Positions 29,941-40,677 of a DNA stretch of 64,000 bases are shown in pieces. The notes beneath the pieces are model-generated. The model had not been told where the DNA came from, did not search any database, and saw only the letters and a program-made list of their open reading frames with translations. This DNA is from Dolomedes plantarius (taxonomy: Eukaryota > Arthropoda > Arachnida > Araneae > Dolomedidae). The DNA lies in contig OU015492.1 of the NCBI GenBank assembly GCA_907164885.2, positions 42,128,893 through 42,192,892 of the forward strand. Direction: 5' to 3'. Numbering within the stretch: the stretch's first letter is position 1; each line of letters begins with the position of its first letter. A program made the translations under genes and the position numbers.

Positions 29941-30461
29941 CGTAAGGGATATTTATTTTTTTTTTGATAATATCCTTTGGATAATTATAATGCAGCCAAT
30001 AGTCTGCTGCATTAGAAGAAATTTTTTTTGTCTATTTAGTTGTTATGCACGTGACGATAAATTTATTTAAAGTACCAGAAAAAGAAATCACGTGATCAGC
30101 ATTTAATTAAATTCTAAAAATTAATCTTTAAAAATTCACCAAATATCAGGAAATTGAGGTAAAGGTTCGAAGAAGATTTTATTTTAAAGGAATTTTTATG
30201 ATCTTTCTCGTGATATAAATTTTATAACCCTCAAATTATTATTTTAAATGCAAACTTAAAAAAGTTTCAAAAACAGATTAAAAATTTTATTTTAAAATAT
30301 CTAAGAAGAATTTTTTAAAAATCTTTCTTAGTGCACCCCTACACCATAAGAAGAATCGCCATGCAAAATTTCAGCCCTTTAGGTCCAGCGGTTTGGTCTG
30401 TGCGTTGTATGTCAGTGAGTCAGTCAGTCAGTCAGTTACGGAACTGTTTTAAATATATAGA
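29730..30461 (-). mobile_element. Helitron family B copy, both ends present
   Basis: 5' end at 30461 (TCTATATATTTAAAACAG, then the TGACTGACTGAC leader). 3' end at 29730 with block GTAGCGAAGCGCGGA and terminal TTAG (expected CTAG, one change). A (TA)n tract at 29879-29935 sits inside. Length is 732 bp. Non-coding and non-autonomous. Confidence 0.8.
29879..29935. repeat. (TA)n microsatellite inside Helitron B
   Basis: About 57 bp of TA repeats preceded by an A-run. Other B copies have shorter TA runs at the same position (2700-2715, 5550-5562), so it expanded from an element-borne seed. Confidence 0.9.
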
Positions 30462-31814
30462 TGAATTAATTACAACTGCACAGAAGGTTACGATTCAGTT
30501 GAATTACCCGAACTGGTATAGATGATGGTAAGACTATCAAACTTTCTTGCGGTTTTGTCACATTTTAGGAATAAAATGGAAACAGAAATCTAAGAGAAGG
30601 AATTTCGTCTTGTATTCGTTCTTGTAATAACGCGCTACATGAAATAACTCTTTGGTACATAATAAAGAATATTAACTTATTTCCTAATTTATCAGCTAAT
30701 GCAACTGCATCAAGTGACTTACGAATAATTATCTGTTTGTTTCATCAAGAAAAGATGACATTTTTGAACGTCTTTGTGAGAAAAGCACTGAGATTCCTTT
30801 ACATTTCTTGTGGTAACGATCTAAAGTTAATACCAGCATCAAGCGTATATTTAAAGAATCAGTTTCGTACATCAAAGCTTTTAAACAAATTCATATAAAA
30901 TTTTTCGAAATAATTTTCATTTAAAATTAATGAAAGGAGGGGATTGAAGACTCTTTTGATTAAGGAATATTTTGGAAATAATTTATAACTGAATGACGCT
31001 GATGCAAATATAAACAATGGAAAATAATGGGCTCTATTCTCCTTGGAACGCATAATATGTTATAATATATCCTTTATTGCGAAGGTATTAATTGAATTTT
31101 AAATCACCAACCCTCAAAATCGTCCGGGATTGATGCGCAAAAGCTTTTATTAACTTAAACTGTCAAATCCCCCGATAATTAATTAAACCGCAAGTGTATA
31201 TTCAACTGTTATCCGTGTTCCACCCATGCATGACTTTATATATAATTATATTTTTTAAACCTCTTACTTATTTTCAAAAAATACAAATACATTTATTTAA
31301 AAAAAGAATAATATAAATGTTATAACCAAATAGAATGTTTTTTTTTTAACTACCGCAACTACTTTAAATGGGAGGGTGTTATTATTGTGGCAACATGTAA
31401 ATCATGTGGTTGAGTGGCAACGGTATTTTAAAAAAGCTGATAGGTTTTCTGTTCTTTAAAAAGACGCTTGCTACTGTGGCAACTGGCGTATGTCTAAATA
31501 ATTTACGAATGAATCAGATGTAAAGCGCATGCGTCAGACCTCTACTACATTAGTTATTCCAGCAGTAGCAGTACTGTTAAGAAGCAGCAACTTGTTTGTA
31601 ACGCCGATATGGTGAAATTGTAAATGGTGTAAATAATTCCAATAAACCGGTGTATCTAAAAGTAGTGAGTATTTCTTCCCTGGAAATTTTTTACGCACGG
31701 TGTTCGTGACAATCAAAATGCTTTTTATTCGGTTAAATATAGACAATGCACATTTCAATTTGATCATTTATTTCTTACATTTATTTATTGGATTTACATA
31801 TCGACTTCTTCAAT
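30462..31814. other. No gene seen
   Basis: AT-rich. A GC-richer part at about 31377-31710 with AATAAACC near 31638 and a TG...CA frame could be a solo LTR, but the flanks do not give a target duplication, so I leave it unassigned. Confidence 0.4.
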
Positions 31815-32005
31815 TGCCGTAATTTTCGGACCTTAAGGCCTACCCCAAATTTATGGGAAGATTTTTTTTTAAATAATATTTTGTATTTTGTTACGTATAT
31901 AAAGATGTTTTCAATTTCTTAATTAATAAATATAATTTAAAAGAGACATGAACAAACAAAGTTATATTGGAGAAAACTGACTTAGGCACTTCTTGTACCA
32001 AGCCC

Positions 32006-32067
<62 letters not shown>

Positions 32068-32185
32068 ATAATAAAATGTTCTTTTTATTCTAATTTTACC
32101 TTCGGGTCATAAGACGCACCCCAATTTTAAGTGGATATTTTTATGTAAAAATAGTGCATCTTATGGTTCTAAAAATACGTTACTC
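31815..32185. repeat. MITE-like sequences around a microsatellite
   Basis: 32107-32120 (CATAAGACGCACC) and 32152-32167 (GTGCATCTTATGG) form a short inverted repeat with the flanks TTCGGGT and TTCTAAAAATACG. A related degraded half lies at 31826-31870 (CGGACCTTAAGGCCTACCCC). An (AC)n(AT)n tract is at 32008-32062. It resembles a small MITE widespread in animals, but I cannot name the family. Confidence 0.4.
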
Positions 32186-32349
32186 AAATTCGGAAATTTC
32201 TCCCGTGCTTCCAAATTTCTGTGGGATTATCTAAGGTCTGAACATATCTTTTTGTCTTACTATTAGCTTCCCACCATTCGGTGTAAGATGTTATATATGA
32301 CTTCAATATGGTTTATTTAAATCTCATCTTCAAAATACTAAGAAGTGGC

Positions 32350-32520
32350 TTAAAGGTCGTCACGGGACCAATGCAGCCCCGAAGTACTATTCTATATTTT
32401 TTCTCCGAATAGTTCAAATATTAAAATACTTATTTTAGTTTACTTTCAAGAATGGGTAAAATATCTAAGTAAAAAAATTGTTTCTGTATTACAGAATACG
32501 AATTTTTAAAACATTCTATT
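32350..32520. repeat. Partial copy related to the MITE at 37809-38225
   Basis: Shares an interior block: TTTTTTCTCCGAATAGTT against TTTTTCCTCCGAATAATT at about 38022, followed by similar AT-rich text and TACAGAATACG against TACGGAGTATA. No ends are preserved. The remaining sequence to 32960 is featureless AT-rich DNA. Confidence 0.5.
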
Positions 32521-32960
32521 AGCAGCAAATCTTTGTTTAAAGCTTTAAATGCATTTTTCTGCATGATGGATTTTTGTTCACCATTTCTCGCTCAAGAACC
32601 GTTCAAGATAAATGGTTCAAACTTGGAACATTTCTTTTTCAATTATTTTAATTTAATTTTGATTCTGCAAATTCGAAAAAAAAATCACTTTTTAAAATAA
32701 GTTTTTTTAATAAGTTTCATCATTTTTTAAATTTTTACTTTAGATATTTTTTATTTTTTAAAAAATAAATATTTTGAAAATTATTGAATCAAATTAAATC
32801 TTATATATTTCTGTTTAATTAAATAAAAAAAATTTGAAATTCAACAAATAATATTTCGAGTTATAACGATTTTAAATTACCCTATTTTTCCGAAAAATAT
32901 TTAATTTTTAATTTCTTAAAAACTTTATGAGAAGTTTTATGGCGGGATTTCATTTGGAAA

Positions 32961-33581
32961 CTAGTTGATACCCGTCAAAACATGACGGCTATATAGTAAA
33001 TAAATATACTAATACACAAATTGCACTCAACACCTCATTGCCAAATGTTGAAAATCATAATAATGCGCAGAAACAAATTAATGTGTTTAAGCGGCCTCAT
33101 GCTTAGTGAGTACTAAAACCATATTTAAAAATGTCACTGAGCTTGTGCAGAAAGCAATTTTTTAACTGTAAATTATCTCTCATTAAACATCGCGAAATAA
33201 ACAATTTCCACCAGGTTCAGTCTTATATTTCACAAACATAATTTTCATAAAATAAAAATGGCAGAGACAGATCTAGAGAGACTTCTCTGAATAAACGTGT
33301 TTGATCATTAAAACATGTCACTGATCATGCGCAGAAACAGTGAGTTTCTAAAGCCAGATTTGCTTAGTGAGCTTCTAAAGTCACATGCCACTGAGCATGC
33401 GCAAATTGCAACTTTTAATTCTAAATTATCGCTGATTAATAGAAATTGCGGTTACAAAAACCAAATTTGACAAATCTACAGATTACAATCTTTCGTTTAA
33501 GACCAAAATGAATTAAATTGATGCAGTAGTTTTCTCTCACGGTCTGCCCAAAAAGTCGGCTCAGCAACTTAAATATATAGA
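32961..33581 (-). mobile_element. Helitron family C, minus copy
   Basis: The 3' end is CTAG at 32961-32964 preceded (minus strand) by the perfect hairpin CCGTCA-TGTTT-TGACGG and GTATCAA. The 5' end is TC at 33581 (TCTATATATTTAAGTTGCTG). Length 621 bp. A second copy in opposite orientation is at 35441-36017. Non-coding. Confidence 0.8.
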
Positions 33582-33657
33582 TTATATGGTTAACGATCAC
33601 AAAAAAACTCAAAATTCTAACTGAATACAAAAAAAAATTTAATGTGTCCCGGACCCC

Positions 33658-34999
33658 TTAACCTTTCAATACTCGCGTGGGGGACAAATGTCCCCCACGC
33701 GAGTATTGAAAGGACTTTATTGAACAAATGAGCCTTCCTTCTTGTCCCCTCTCTTTTCACTTTAATTAGTCTCTAACTTTTTTTCGATTGTATCGCGTGA
33801 AAGTTCACTGGTTGACACCTGTCCCCCACGCGACCATCTACGTAACTTTTGAAGGTAAGTGAATTGTTTTTATTCTCCGAAATATTTAGATTTTAGATCC
33901 TTTTCTTTATTTGTGATTAAAAAACTAATAAGAGAGAGTCAATGCCAAATAAGTTCTTTACTTGAAACTTTTTTTAATCACATTTTTGAATGTGATATAA
34001 AAAGTTTGTCAGAAATGTCAAAACCAGGCAGGAAAACATTATAATAATTTTTCCAGGGCCAAATGGCATAGCAGCAAAACTTTTTTTCTCCAGAAAAAAA
34101 CATTGGATTTGTTTATTGACGAACAAGTCTATAAAATAATAGCAGAGACTGCACGAATATTTACATTGATTCTATCAAATGTAAATTTGAAAGGTATCGC
34201 GATGCCAGAAATACCAACGAGATTATAGGTCAGGACCTTATTTAGTCTTCTTCTTTTGATAGACACTTATAAATGTTCCAGGACAAATATTGATAAGTTA
34301 TGGGATAACTCGGAAGGCAATGGGTTGGAATCATGCTACCTAACAATGAGCAAAAACAGGTTTGCGTTCTTCTCAGGTGCCTTCGTTTTGATGACATTCG
34401 GGATACGGCATCTTGACGAGAATTTGATTTGCTCCCATAAGGAATTAATTTGAAATGGTGTACCTCAAGAGGAAAAGAAGGTACCAGAGGACGCTGTTCA
34501 CTACTGACACACAGGATTTAATCTTGGGGGGGGGGGCGAGCGAGTTGAACGGATAAAAATATTTATAATGCAAATTCAATATTCATAATGTAATTTCTAT
34601 TTCTTTGGGGGCGGGACAGGGCCCCTTCGCCCACCCATGGGTGCGCCACTAATGCTGTTACGCTTGTGGACCACAGAGATACAGAACAACCTGAAAGTGG
34701 TGCGAGAAATGCGGAAAGTGGATATGTAATGACCATTTGAAAAATGTATGTGCAGAATGTTTTAATATTTCCTATTTTGAATATATGGTTGATTTGTAAT
34801 AAACAATATTTATCTTTCTAAAATTTAATTGCGTTCTATTTGTATTATATACTCTTAAAAAACTACAGAAATAATTTGTTTACAAAAAAGTTAAATACAT
34901 ATGGAAATAACACCGACATAAAAGTGGGTGACACTTGTCCTCCCCCCCACCCCCGCGACCGTTCGTGTTATAGATGACACGCGAGTACTGGAGAGTTAA
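33658..34999 (+). mobile_element. piggyBac-like element, internally deleted
   Basis: TTAA target duplications are at 33658-33661 and 34996-34999. Terminal repeats CCTTTCAATACTCGCGTG (left, 33662) and a right end whose complement is CTCTCCAGTACTCGCGTG (from 34995) agree at most positions. Length between the TTAA sites is 1,334 bp, against about 2.3-2.5 kb for a complete piggyBac element. The left terminal repeat is immediately followed by its own inverse (33689-33713). GTCCCCCACGCGACC subterminal repeats are at 33812 and, altered, at about 34935. Transposase remnants are at 34139-34760. Confidence 0.85.
34139..34760 (+). pseudogene. piggyBac transposase remnant
   Basis: The fragment 34256-34453 encodes KCSRTNIDKLWDNSEGNGLE and CYLTMSKNRFAFFSG, matching the piggyBac N-terminal part of the DDE domain (DLWS...MSxNRFxxL). 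Upstream in another frame is LFSLLLLIDTYK-type sequence. The fragment 34675-34760 encodes WCEKCGKWICNDHLKNVC, the C-terminal Cys/His zinc-binding domain. The catalytic aspartates between these are deleted, so it is non-functional. Confidence 0.8.
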
Positions 35000-35440
35000 A
35001 TCAAGTCAACAATCGTTGGTAAAATTTGCACCATAGCTTAACACTAAGCTGAGCAAATCCAAAATGACTTTCAAAAGTATTAAAATCTTGCAATTTTAAT
35101 GCGATGCAACTCCTCATGCTAAGAGAAATGAAAAGAGTTCCACCCCAGTTTAATTTTTTACTCTCGTGCGAAATCTTCAATATAAAAACGAAAACACAGC
35201 ACTCAAAAGACAGAAATTTCACGTACGGGCTATATTAATTTCGTTTTTAGTAACCCATTTTATGAATCAAATCTTGAGAGCGTGAGAAAATTAAATTTAA
35301 TCCTCATTTTTTTGCTAACATGGCTGTGTCATGGATTTTTTGAAGCATTAAATATTCTTTTCGTGAGGTAGACGGATACTTCATTTCACATTTCGTTTAA
35401 TAATTTGGAGAATGGCGTTGATTTTCAACTTCTTGTTACA

Positions 35441-36017
35441 TCTCTATATTTAAGTTGCTATGCCGACCTTTTGGGAAGTCCGTGAGAGAAAACTACCGCA
35501 TCAATTTACTTCATTTTGGTCTTAACCGTAAGATTGTAATCTGTATATTTGCCAAATTTGGTTTTTGTAACCGCAATTTCTATTAATGAGCGATAATTTA
35601 AATTAAATATTGATTTCTACGCACGCTTAGTGGCATGTTTAAACCTGTCTTTAGAAACTCACTGTGTCTGCGCATGTTCAGTGATATGTTTTAATGATAA
35701 AGACGTTTATTTCGAGGAGTCTCTCTAGATCACTCTCTGCCATTTTTTACGGTAATTATGTTTGTTAAATATAAAATTAAACCTCATGGAAATTGTTTAT
35801 TTAGCGATAATTTACAATAAAAAAACTGCTTTCTGCGTATGCTCAGTAACATTTTTAAATCTGGCATTAGATACTCACTAAGAACGAGGCAGCTTAAACA
35901 CATTAATTTGTTTATTATCATGTTTTTCAACATTTGGCAATGAAGTTTTGAGCATAATTTGTGTATTCGTTTATTTATTTACTATCTAGCCGTCATGCTT
36001 TTATGGGTATCAGCTAG
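35441..36017 (+). mobile_element. Helitron family C, plus copy
   Basis: Begins TCTCTATATTTAAGTTGCT at 35441 and ends GGGTATCAGCTAG at 36017 followed by T. The 3' hairpin (GCCGTCATGCTTTTATGGG) is less perfect than in the minus copy. The two copies are about 80-85% alike by eye, so they are not recent. Confidence 0.8.
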
Positions 36018-36494
36018 TATCTCTTTATGACAAACATGAAAAACAAACGAAAATTTAAACTTTTAGATTTATTTCAATAGAGGCAAGCTAATTAAGTGTT
36101 CTAAGACATCTGACGATATATTTCGTTTAAAAGGAACGATAAAGAGAACAAGAATTTCCTTTCAAGAAACTTAAAATTTGGTATTTTCTGTAAAAGCATG
36201 TAAAGAGAGAATAACTATTTTCTTCGATATAACAAGAGATATATTTACTGCAGTTTTAAATTTTACTAATTGTCTATAATTCTATACTTCAGGAATTCGT
36301 CAGTATGACTTCATCAGTATTAAAAAATTCATGGATTTTGAGATTCATGCTGTTGTTTTTGTTGTGACGTAACCCCCATACCAGACCAGTTCTCGACTGC
36401 AGGCAGAGGAATGTGACTTTGGTTTGCAATGGCACCACAGGGGTCGGAATCCGACTCAAGCCAGGTGCCACCTCATTTTTAACCGAGCAGCCCC
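36018..36494. other. No gene seen
   Basis: AT-rich sequence, becoming less AT-rich toward the SINE at 36495. The part 36380-36480 may belong to the SINE's far end or to an older repeat. Confidence 0.4.
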
Positions 36495-36678
36495 ACGGGA
36501 GACATATGGAGGGCTCAAACCTTCTCCCATCTACTAACTTTATAAAAGCACTTTTCGGTCGAATTTAACGTGTTTAGGCACGAAGATATTTAATGGCGTT
36601 CGTCGGGATTCGAACTGAGCAACCTTCCCCCCTTTCCAAATCCGATACCCAACGCGCTACCACTAAGCTACCTCGGGT
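36495..36678 (-). repeat. tRNA-derived SINE, copy 1
   Basis: Read on the minus strand: box A-like TAGCTTAGTGGTAGCGCG (about 36670-36653), box B-like CAGTTCGAATCCCGACG (about 36618), then a body with CCATTAAATATCTTCGTGCC and GACCGAAAAGTGC. The head looks like a tRNA, but the linker between boxes is expanded and G-rich. Second copy at 37140-37305 in the opposite orientation. Confidence 0.75.
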
Positions 36679-37139
36679 GATTGAAATTGATTTTCAGGCC
36701 AAAGTGAAGGAACGTCGAGAATCATGACCTGATTCATATCTGAGTAACGTAATGAGTACAATTTCTTCCACTGTTTATAATGATGTGTAATCGGTCATGG
36801 GTAATGACTTTTTATATGGATGTCTCCTGTCAAAGAGTAGTACTGTATTATTATTTTTTTTTTTTGAATGACTGGCACTCAAATATTAATTTACACTAGT
36901 ACAGAATAGACCATATTATAACTCTTGACATGCGATTTAGAAGATAGGGTAGTACAGCAGGAATGTGTGGTAAATATGAGATAAGTGCATTTTCCAATGT
37001 AATTTGACCATAAATGCAGCTTGGAACACGGACTCACTTTTTGGTGAAGAATTTCGAGTTATTCCAAAGCAATTTATGTGTTGCACAGTCCTCGCTAAAT
37101 AAGTCATGTTTAGCGACGTGACTATATCTACGGGCGGTA

Positions 37140-37305
37140 TCGGATTATCCGCGTTGGGTATCGGATTTGGAGGAGGGGGGTGGGGGCTCAGTTCGAATCC
37201 CGACGAACGCCATTAAATCTTCGTGCCTAGATCGGATATTGACACGTTAAATTCGTAGACCGAAAAGTCCTTCTATGTAGTACTTCTATAAGTTATTTTT
37301 ACGTT
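37140..37305 (+). repeat. tRNA-derived SINE, copy 2
   Basis: Shares GCGTTGGGTATCGGATTTGG, CAGTTCGAATCCCGACGAAC and CATTAAATCTTCGTGCC with copy 1. The box A region is degraded, and a 13-bp insertion (GATCGGATATTGA) interrupts the body near 37231. Confidence 0.75.
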
Positions 37306-37804
37306 ACTCATTTTCTACAAATAGAGTATGCACTTTGAAATATTTCGCTTGGAGTTGTAATAGATGAGACTCTGTAGTTTATATGAATTGAAAACTCAGG
37401 AGGGCTTGTGTGGTAAGACATATACATGGTAGGAAAGTACGCGTGTATTTAAATAAATAACTCGAACCAACGGATAGTACAAACTAATGTGCCTGCGTCG
37501 GTTAGTATCTTTGTAAGGACAAGCGGTGCTAGAGCCTGTAGTATTGTACTCTGTGCTGTATGACTGTTTGTCCTTTGTTGTTCTCTTTCAAACGCTAGGG
37601 ATACATCGGGAAAGGCTTCGTGATGCCTGACATCTGACATCCCAAAATAAGTACTGTCTCTGGAAGAAGTGTAAAGACTGAATAAATAAAAAGTATATCT
37701 AAAACTTGTTCTGATTTTTCAAAAAAAAATCCCTGTAAAATATAAATTTTTTTCGGTTACATATTTATGTGATTTTAAAAGACACAAATGCAATTTGAAA
37801 CTTC
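37306..37804. other. No gene seen
   Basis: No frame or repeat that I can support. Confidence 0.4.
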
Positions 37805-38229
37805 TTAAGGCCGCTGTGTACTAAACCTATCGGATTCGCACACCTCAATGTTGACCTATGGAGAAAATTTGTCGACTATTTGCAGCTGCATAATTGTTGA
37901 TAATCCAATAAAAATGGTATTTTCAGATAGCCTGAATTTTTCTGCACTTTGCTACAGGATTCTTTTATAAATTTCGTCCACCAGAGAAATTTAGGCGCGT
38001 TTAGAACACACTGTACGAGATTTTTTTTCCTCCGAATAATTTAAATTTTAAAATATTTACAGATTTTTAAACCAAAAATGCGCCAATGTGTAAAATTTCT
38101 TTCTCTGTTACGGAGTATAATTTGAAAAAAAATACTTTAAATCCAAGTCGGCAAACCTTTGACAAATTTTCTCCATAGGTTAACATTGAGGTGAGTGAAT
38201 CCAATAGGGTTAGTATACAGCAGCCTTAA
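37805..38229. mobile_element. TTAA-flanked MITE with ~72-bp inverted repeats
   Basis: TTAA at 37805-37808 and 38226-38229 bracket a 417-bp element. The ends read GGCCGCTGTGTACTAAACC and, complemented, GGCTGCTGTATACTAACCC. The inverted repeats run for about 72 bp (to GGAGAAAATTTGTC) at roughly 85-90% identity. TTAA duplications suggest mobilisation by a piggyBac-like or other TTAA-specific transposase, but the termini do not match the piggyBac remnant at 33.7 kb. Confidence 0.8.
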
Positions 38230-38815
38230 TTGTCCATCACATTAATTGTTAATCAATTCGGTGGGTTACGGAGAGCAGCAGTCAGTATGTATCCATTTAC
38301 AAATGCCAAATGTGAAACAAAAGTCTTTTGTCGCACTTAGGTATCTCAATACAGTTTTGAGCTTTTAGCTCGTTTCCTTTAAATTTATTCTCACAATTAC
38401 AATCCTTTCTAAACACTTTTTATAAAGCATCACACGTTTCCCCAACGTGCTTTTAAGAGAACTGGTGTCTAATAATAAGGCAAGCGTTTTACTTACGCGT
38501 GAAATTTCAGACGCGTCAGACAGTTAAAATTAAAGAGGGAACAGCTCGTGGATGTAGTATTTGCAGAACGAAATAGTTCCTCCGTTCTTCATTTATGGCG
38601 TTGGCCTGAAGCCGGGATTCTGAGTCACGTGTTCGAAAGGCTGGGAGATATTTTGAAACTGGAAAATAGGTGTGGACAACGCCTCCAAAATAGATATTTG
38701 CCATTTCTCCTGAAATTCCAAAACCTTTTTTTTTTGCCAGAAAAGGTCGCTAGCTATGGGAAGTACCTAAAACAAAATTTCAGGTAGTCCCTTCTAACGA
38801 AACTACCACGGGTTA
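38230..38815. other. No gene seen
   Basis: Contains two short frames on opposite strands (38516-38787) without recognisable similarity. The last 35 bp (from TTTCAGGTAGTCCC at 38778) are repeated at 49984-50021. Confidence 0.4.
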
Positions 38816-38907
38816 TTAACGTAGGATTGCTTATCGCTGCTTACCTCTTTTGTATATATATATGTATGTGATATGTATATATGGATCTATATATATATAT
38901 ATATATA

Positions 38908-39349
38908 TGTAAAGGATTTAGTGGGAAAAGAATGATTATTCTAAATTTAAAGGGGGCTTGGGAATTAAATTATATTCGTGGCGTAATTCGCCTCTAATTG
39001 TCCGTATTCAAAGACGCGAATTGGGAAAGGGAAATTCCCTTTTTATTATATAATCTTAGCGCGCCTCTGAGTTCTGCGGTCGAGGAGAAACGTTTACATT
39101 TTAGCCTTGAAAGATGTCTGTTTCGGGCTCTGCGCATGTCCAAGGAGAGTTGGCGCGCGGAGATGCCCGCGAATTTGGTTAGAGCGTGGGATAGAAGTCG
39201 ATGCTATCAGATGTGTTTCGCCGCGGCTCTAAAAAAATAAATGGCAAACTACTAAATGCGTAGATCTGGAGAGGTGGTATTATGACAAAGAATAAAACTG
39301 AATTAAATTGAACTGATGCCTGCTCAATCATTGATTGGATTACTTTTGC
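38908..39349 (+). other. GC-rich LTR-like island with an 80-codon frame
   Basis: Frame 38998-39240 encodes 80 residues rich in Arg, Ala and Glu (RALRMSKESWRAEMPANLVR). It lies in a GC-rich patch unlike its neighbours. The island could instead be an LTR: it starts TGTAAAGGATTTAGTGGG, has a TATATAA-like box at 39049, AATAAA at 39289 and a TG...ACA frame ending near 39349. I found no target duplication. I recognise neither a protein nor an element family, so the coding status is unproven. Confidence 0.35.
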
Positions 39350-39413
39350 TACACCACCGGATATACCATGACTGCCATAATTTGTAAGATGACGGGCGTA
39401 GCCCTACGCGTGT

Positions 39414-39549
<136 letters not shown>

Positions 39550-39553
39550 TATA

Positions 39554-40505
39554 CAGGGTGGACCAAAAGTCGTGCCCTGATTATAAAAATTTATTACAAA
39601 ATAACCGTTTAATATAATAATATAACTTTAGCATCTTTAGATAGGTCAGTTTTAGTAGTTTTTTTGTGCAATAGTTGGCGCACGTGCTCCTTCAAGAGGG
39701 ACTCGGGGGAATATTTGTAAGGAAGACATCATTTTCGGCCGAAATGCTGTCGATTCAAGAGAAAGCCCAATATGTGTTTTGGTTTCACGAAACGAAATCG
39801 CCCATTAAAGTTCAGCGTAAATTTCGACGTTGTTATGGAAGCAACCCTCCTGATGCAAAATCAATAAAGCGATGATATGAAAGGTTTGAAGAAACAGGCA
39901 GAGTTAAGGATCGTCCCAGAAGTGGCAGGCCTAGTGTAAGTGGAGCAACTGTTGATCGCGTTCGGCAATCGTTTCAACGGAGTCCTACTAAATCAACTCG
40001 TGAAGCATCACGTGAACTTCAAATACCGCAAACAAGCCTTTTATGGAAAATTCTTACCAAACTTGTTTGCGGTATTTGAAGTTCACGTGATGCTTCACGA
40101 GTTCATTTTGCAGGACTCTGTTGAAACGATAGTCGAACGCGATCAACAGTTGCTTCACTCACACTACGATGCCTGTTTTTTTAAACCTTTCATACCATCG
40201 CTTTATTGATTTTGCACCAGGAGGTTTGCTTCCATAACAGCGTCGAAATTTACGCTGAACTTTAATGGGCGATTTCGTTTCGTGAAGCCAAAACACACAT
40301 TGGGCTTTCTGTTGAATCGACAGCATTTCGGCCGAAAATGATGTCTTCCTTACAAATGTTCCCCTTGAAGGAGCAAGTGCGCCAACTATTGCACAAAAAA
40401 ACTACTAAAACTGACCTATCCAATGATACAAAAGTTAATTATTATATTAAATGGTTATTTTGTAATGATTTTTTATAATTAGGGCAAGACTTTTGGTCCA
40501 CCCTG
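39554..40505. mobile_element. Snap-back Tc1/mariner-like element (two inverted copies of its 5' half)
   Basis: A 952-bp near-perfect palindrome. Arms 39554-40037 and 40062-40505 are about 93% identical when inverted, with a 24-bp spacer (CCTTTTATGGAAAATTC region). Ends are CAGGGTGGACCAAAAGT and its complement; TA flanks the left end, CA the right. Each arm encodes the N-terminal helix-turn-helix of a transposase: [36 protein letters not shown], then RYERFEETGRV. The left arm has TGA (39873) where the right arm keeps TGG. The right arm lacks about 40 bp coding DRPRSGRPSVS. No catalytic domain is present in either arm. Confidence 0.9.
39743..39950 (+). pseudogene. Transposase DNA-binding domain fragment (left arm)
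   Basis: About 65 codons from ATG 39743: [20 protein letters not shown], then [19 protein letters not shown], stop at 39873, and, after it, YERFEETGRV and RPRSGRPSVSG. This is the helix-turn-helix start seen in one group of Tc1/mariner-like transposases common in spiders and other arthropods. The corresponding inverted copy occupies about 40322-40130 on the minus strand. Confidence 0.75.
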
Positions 40506-40677
40506 CATATATATATGCCAAAATTTTGACGCATTTTGGTACTTTTCTGTTTAACTGTTTACAGCTTGCCCGTGCGATACAGACTGGGCACCCTGCCAAA
40601 ATTATAACTCGCGACGCAAGACATCTGAAATTTTGTTTTACGGAGGATCGTTATGGAGGAACGTAATCCTACGTTAA

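Noticed and set aside
31377..31710. Solo LTR candidate
   Set aside because: TG and CA ends can be chosen, but no target duplication or second copy supports them.
36590..36678. Possible functional tRNA gene
   Set aside because: The boxes A and B are present, but the spacing is too long, the linker is G-rich, stems do not pair, and a second copy with a shared non-tRNA body shows it is a SINE.
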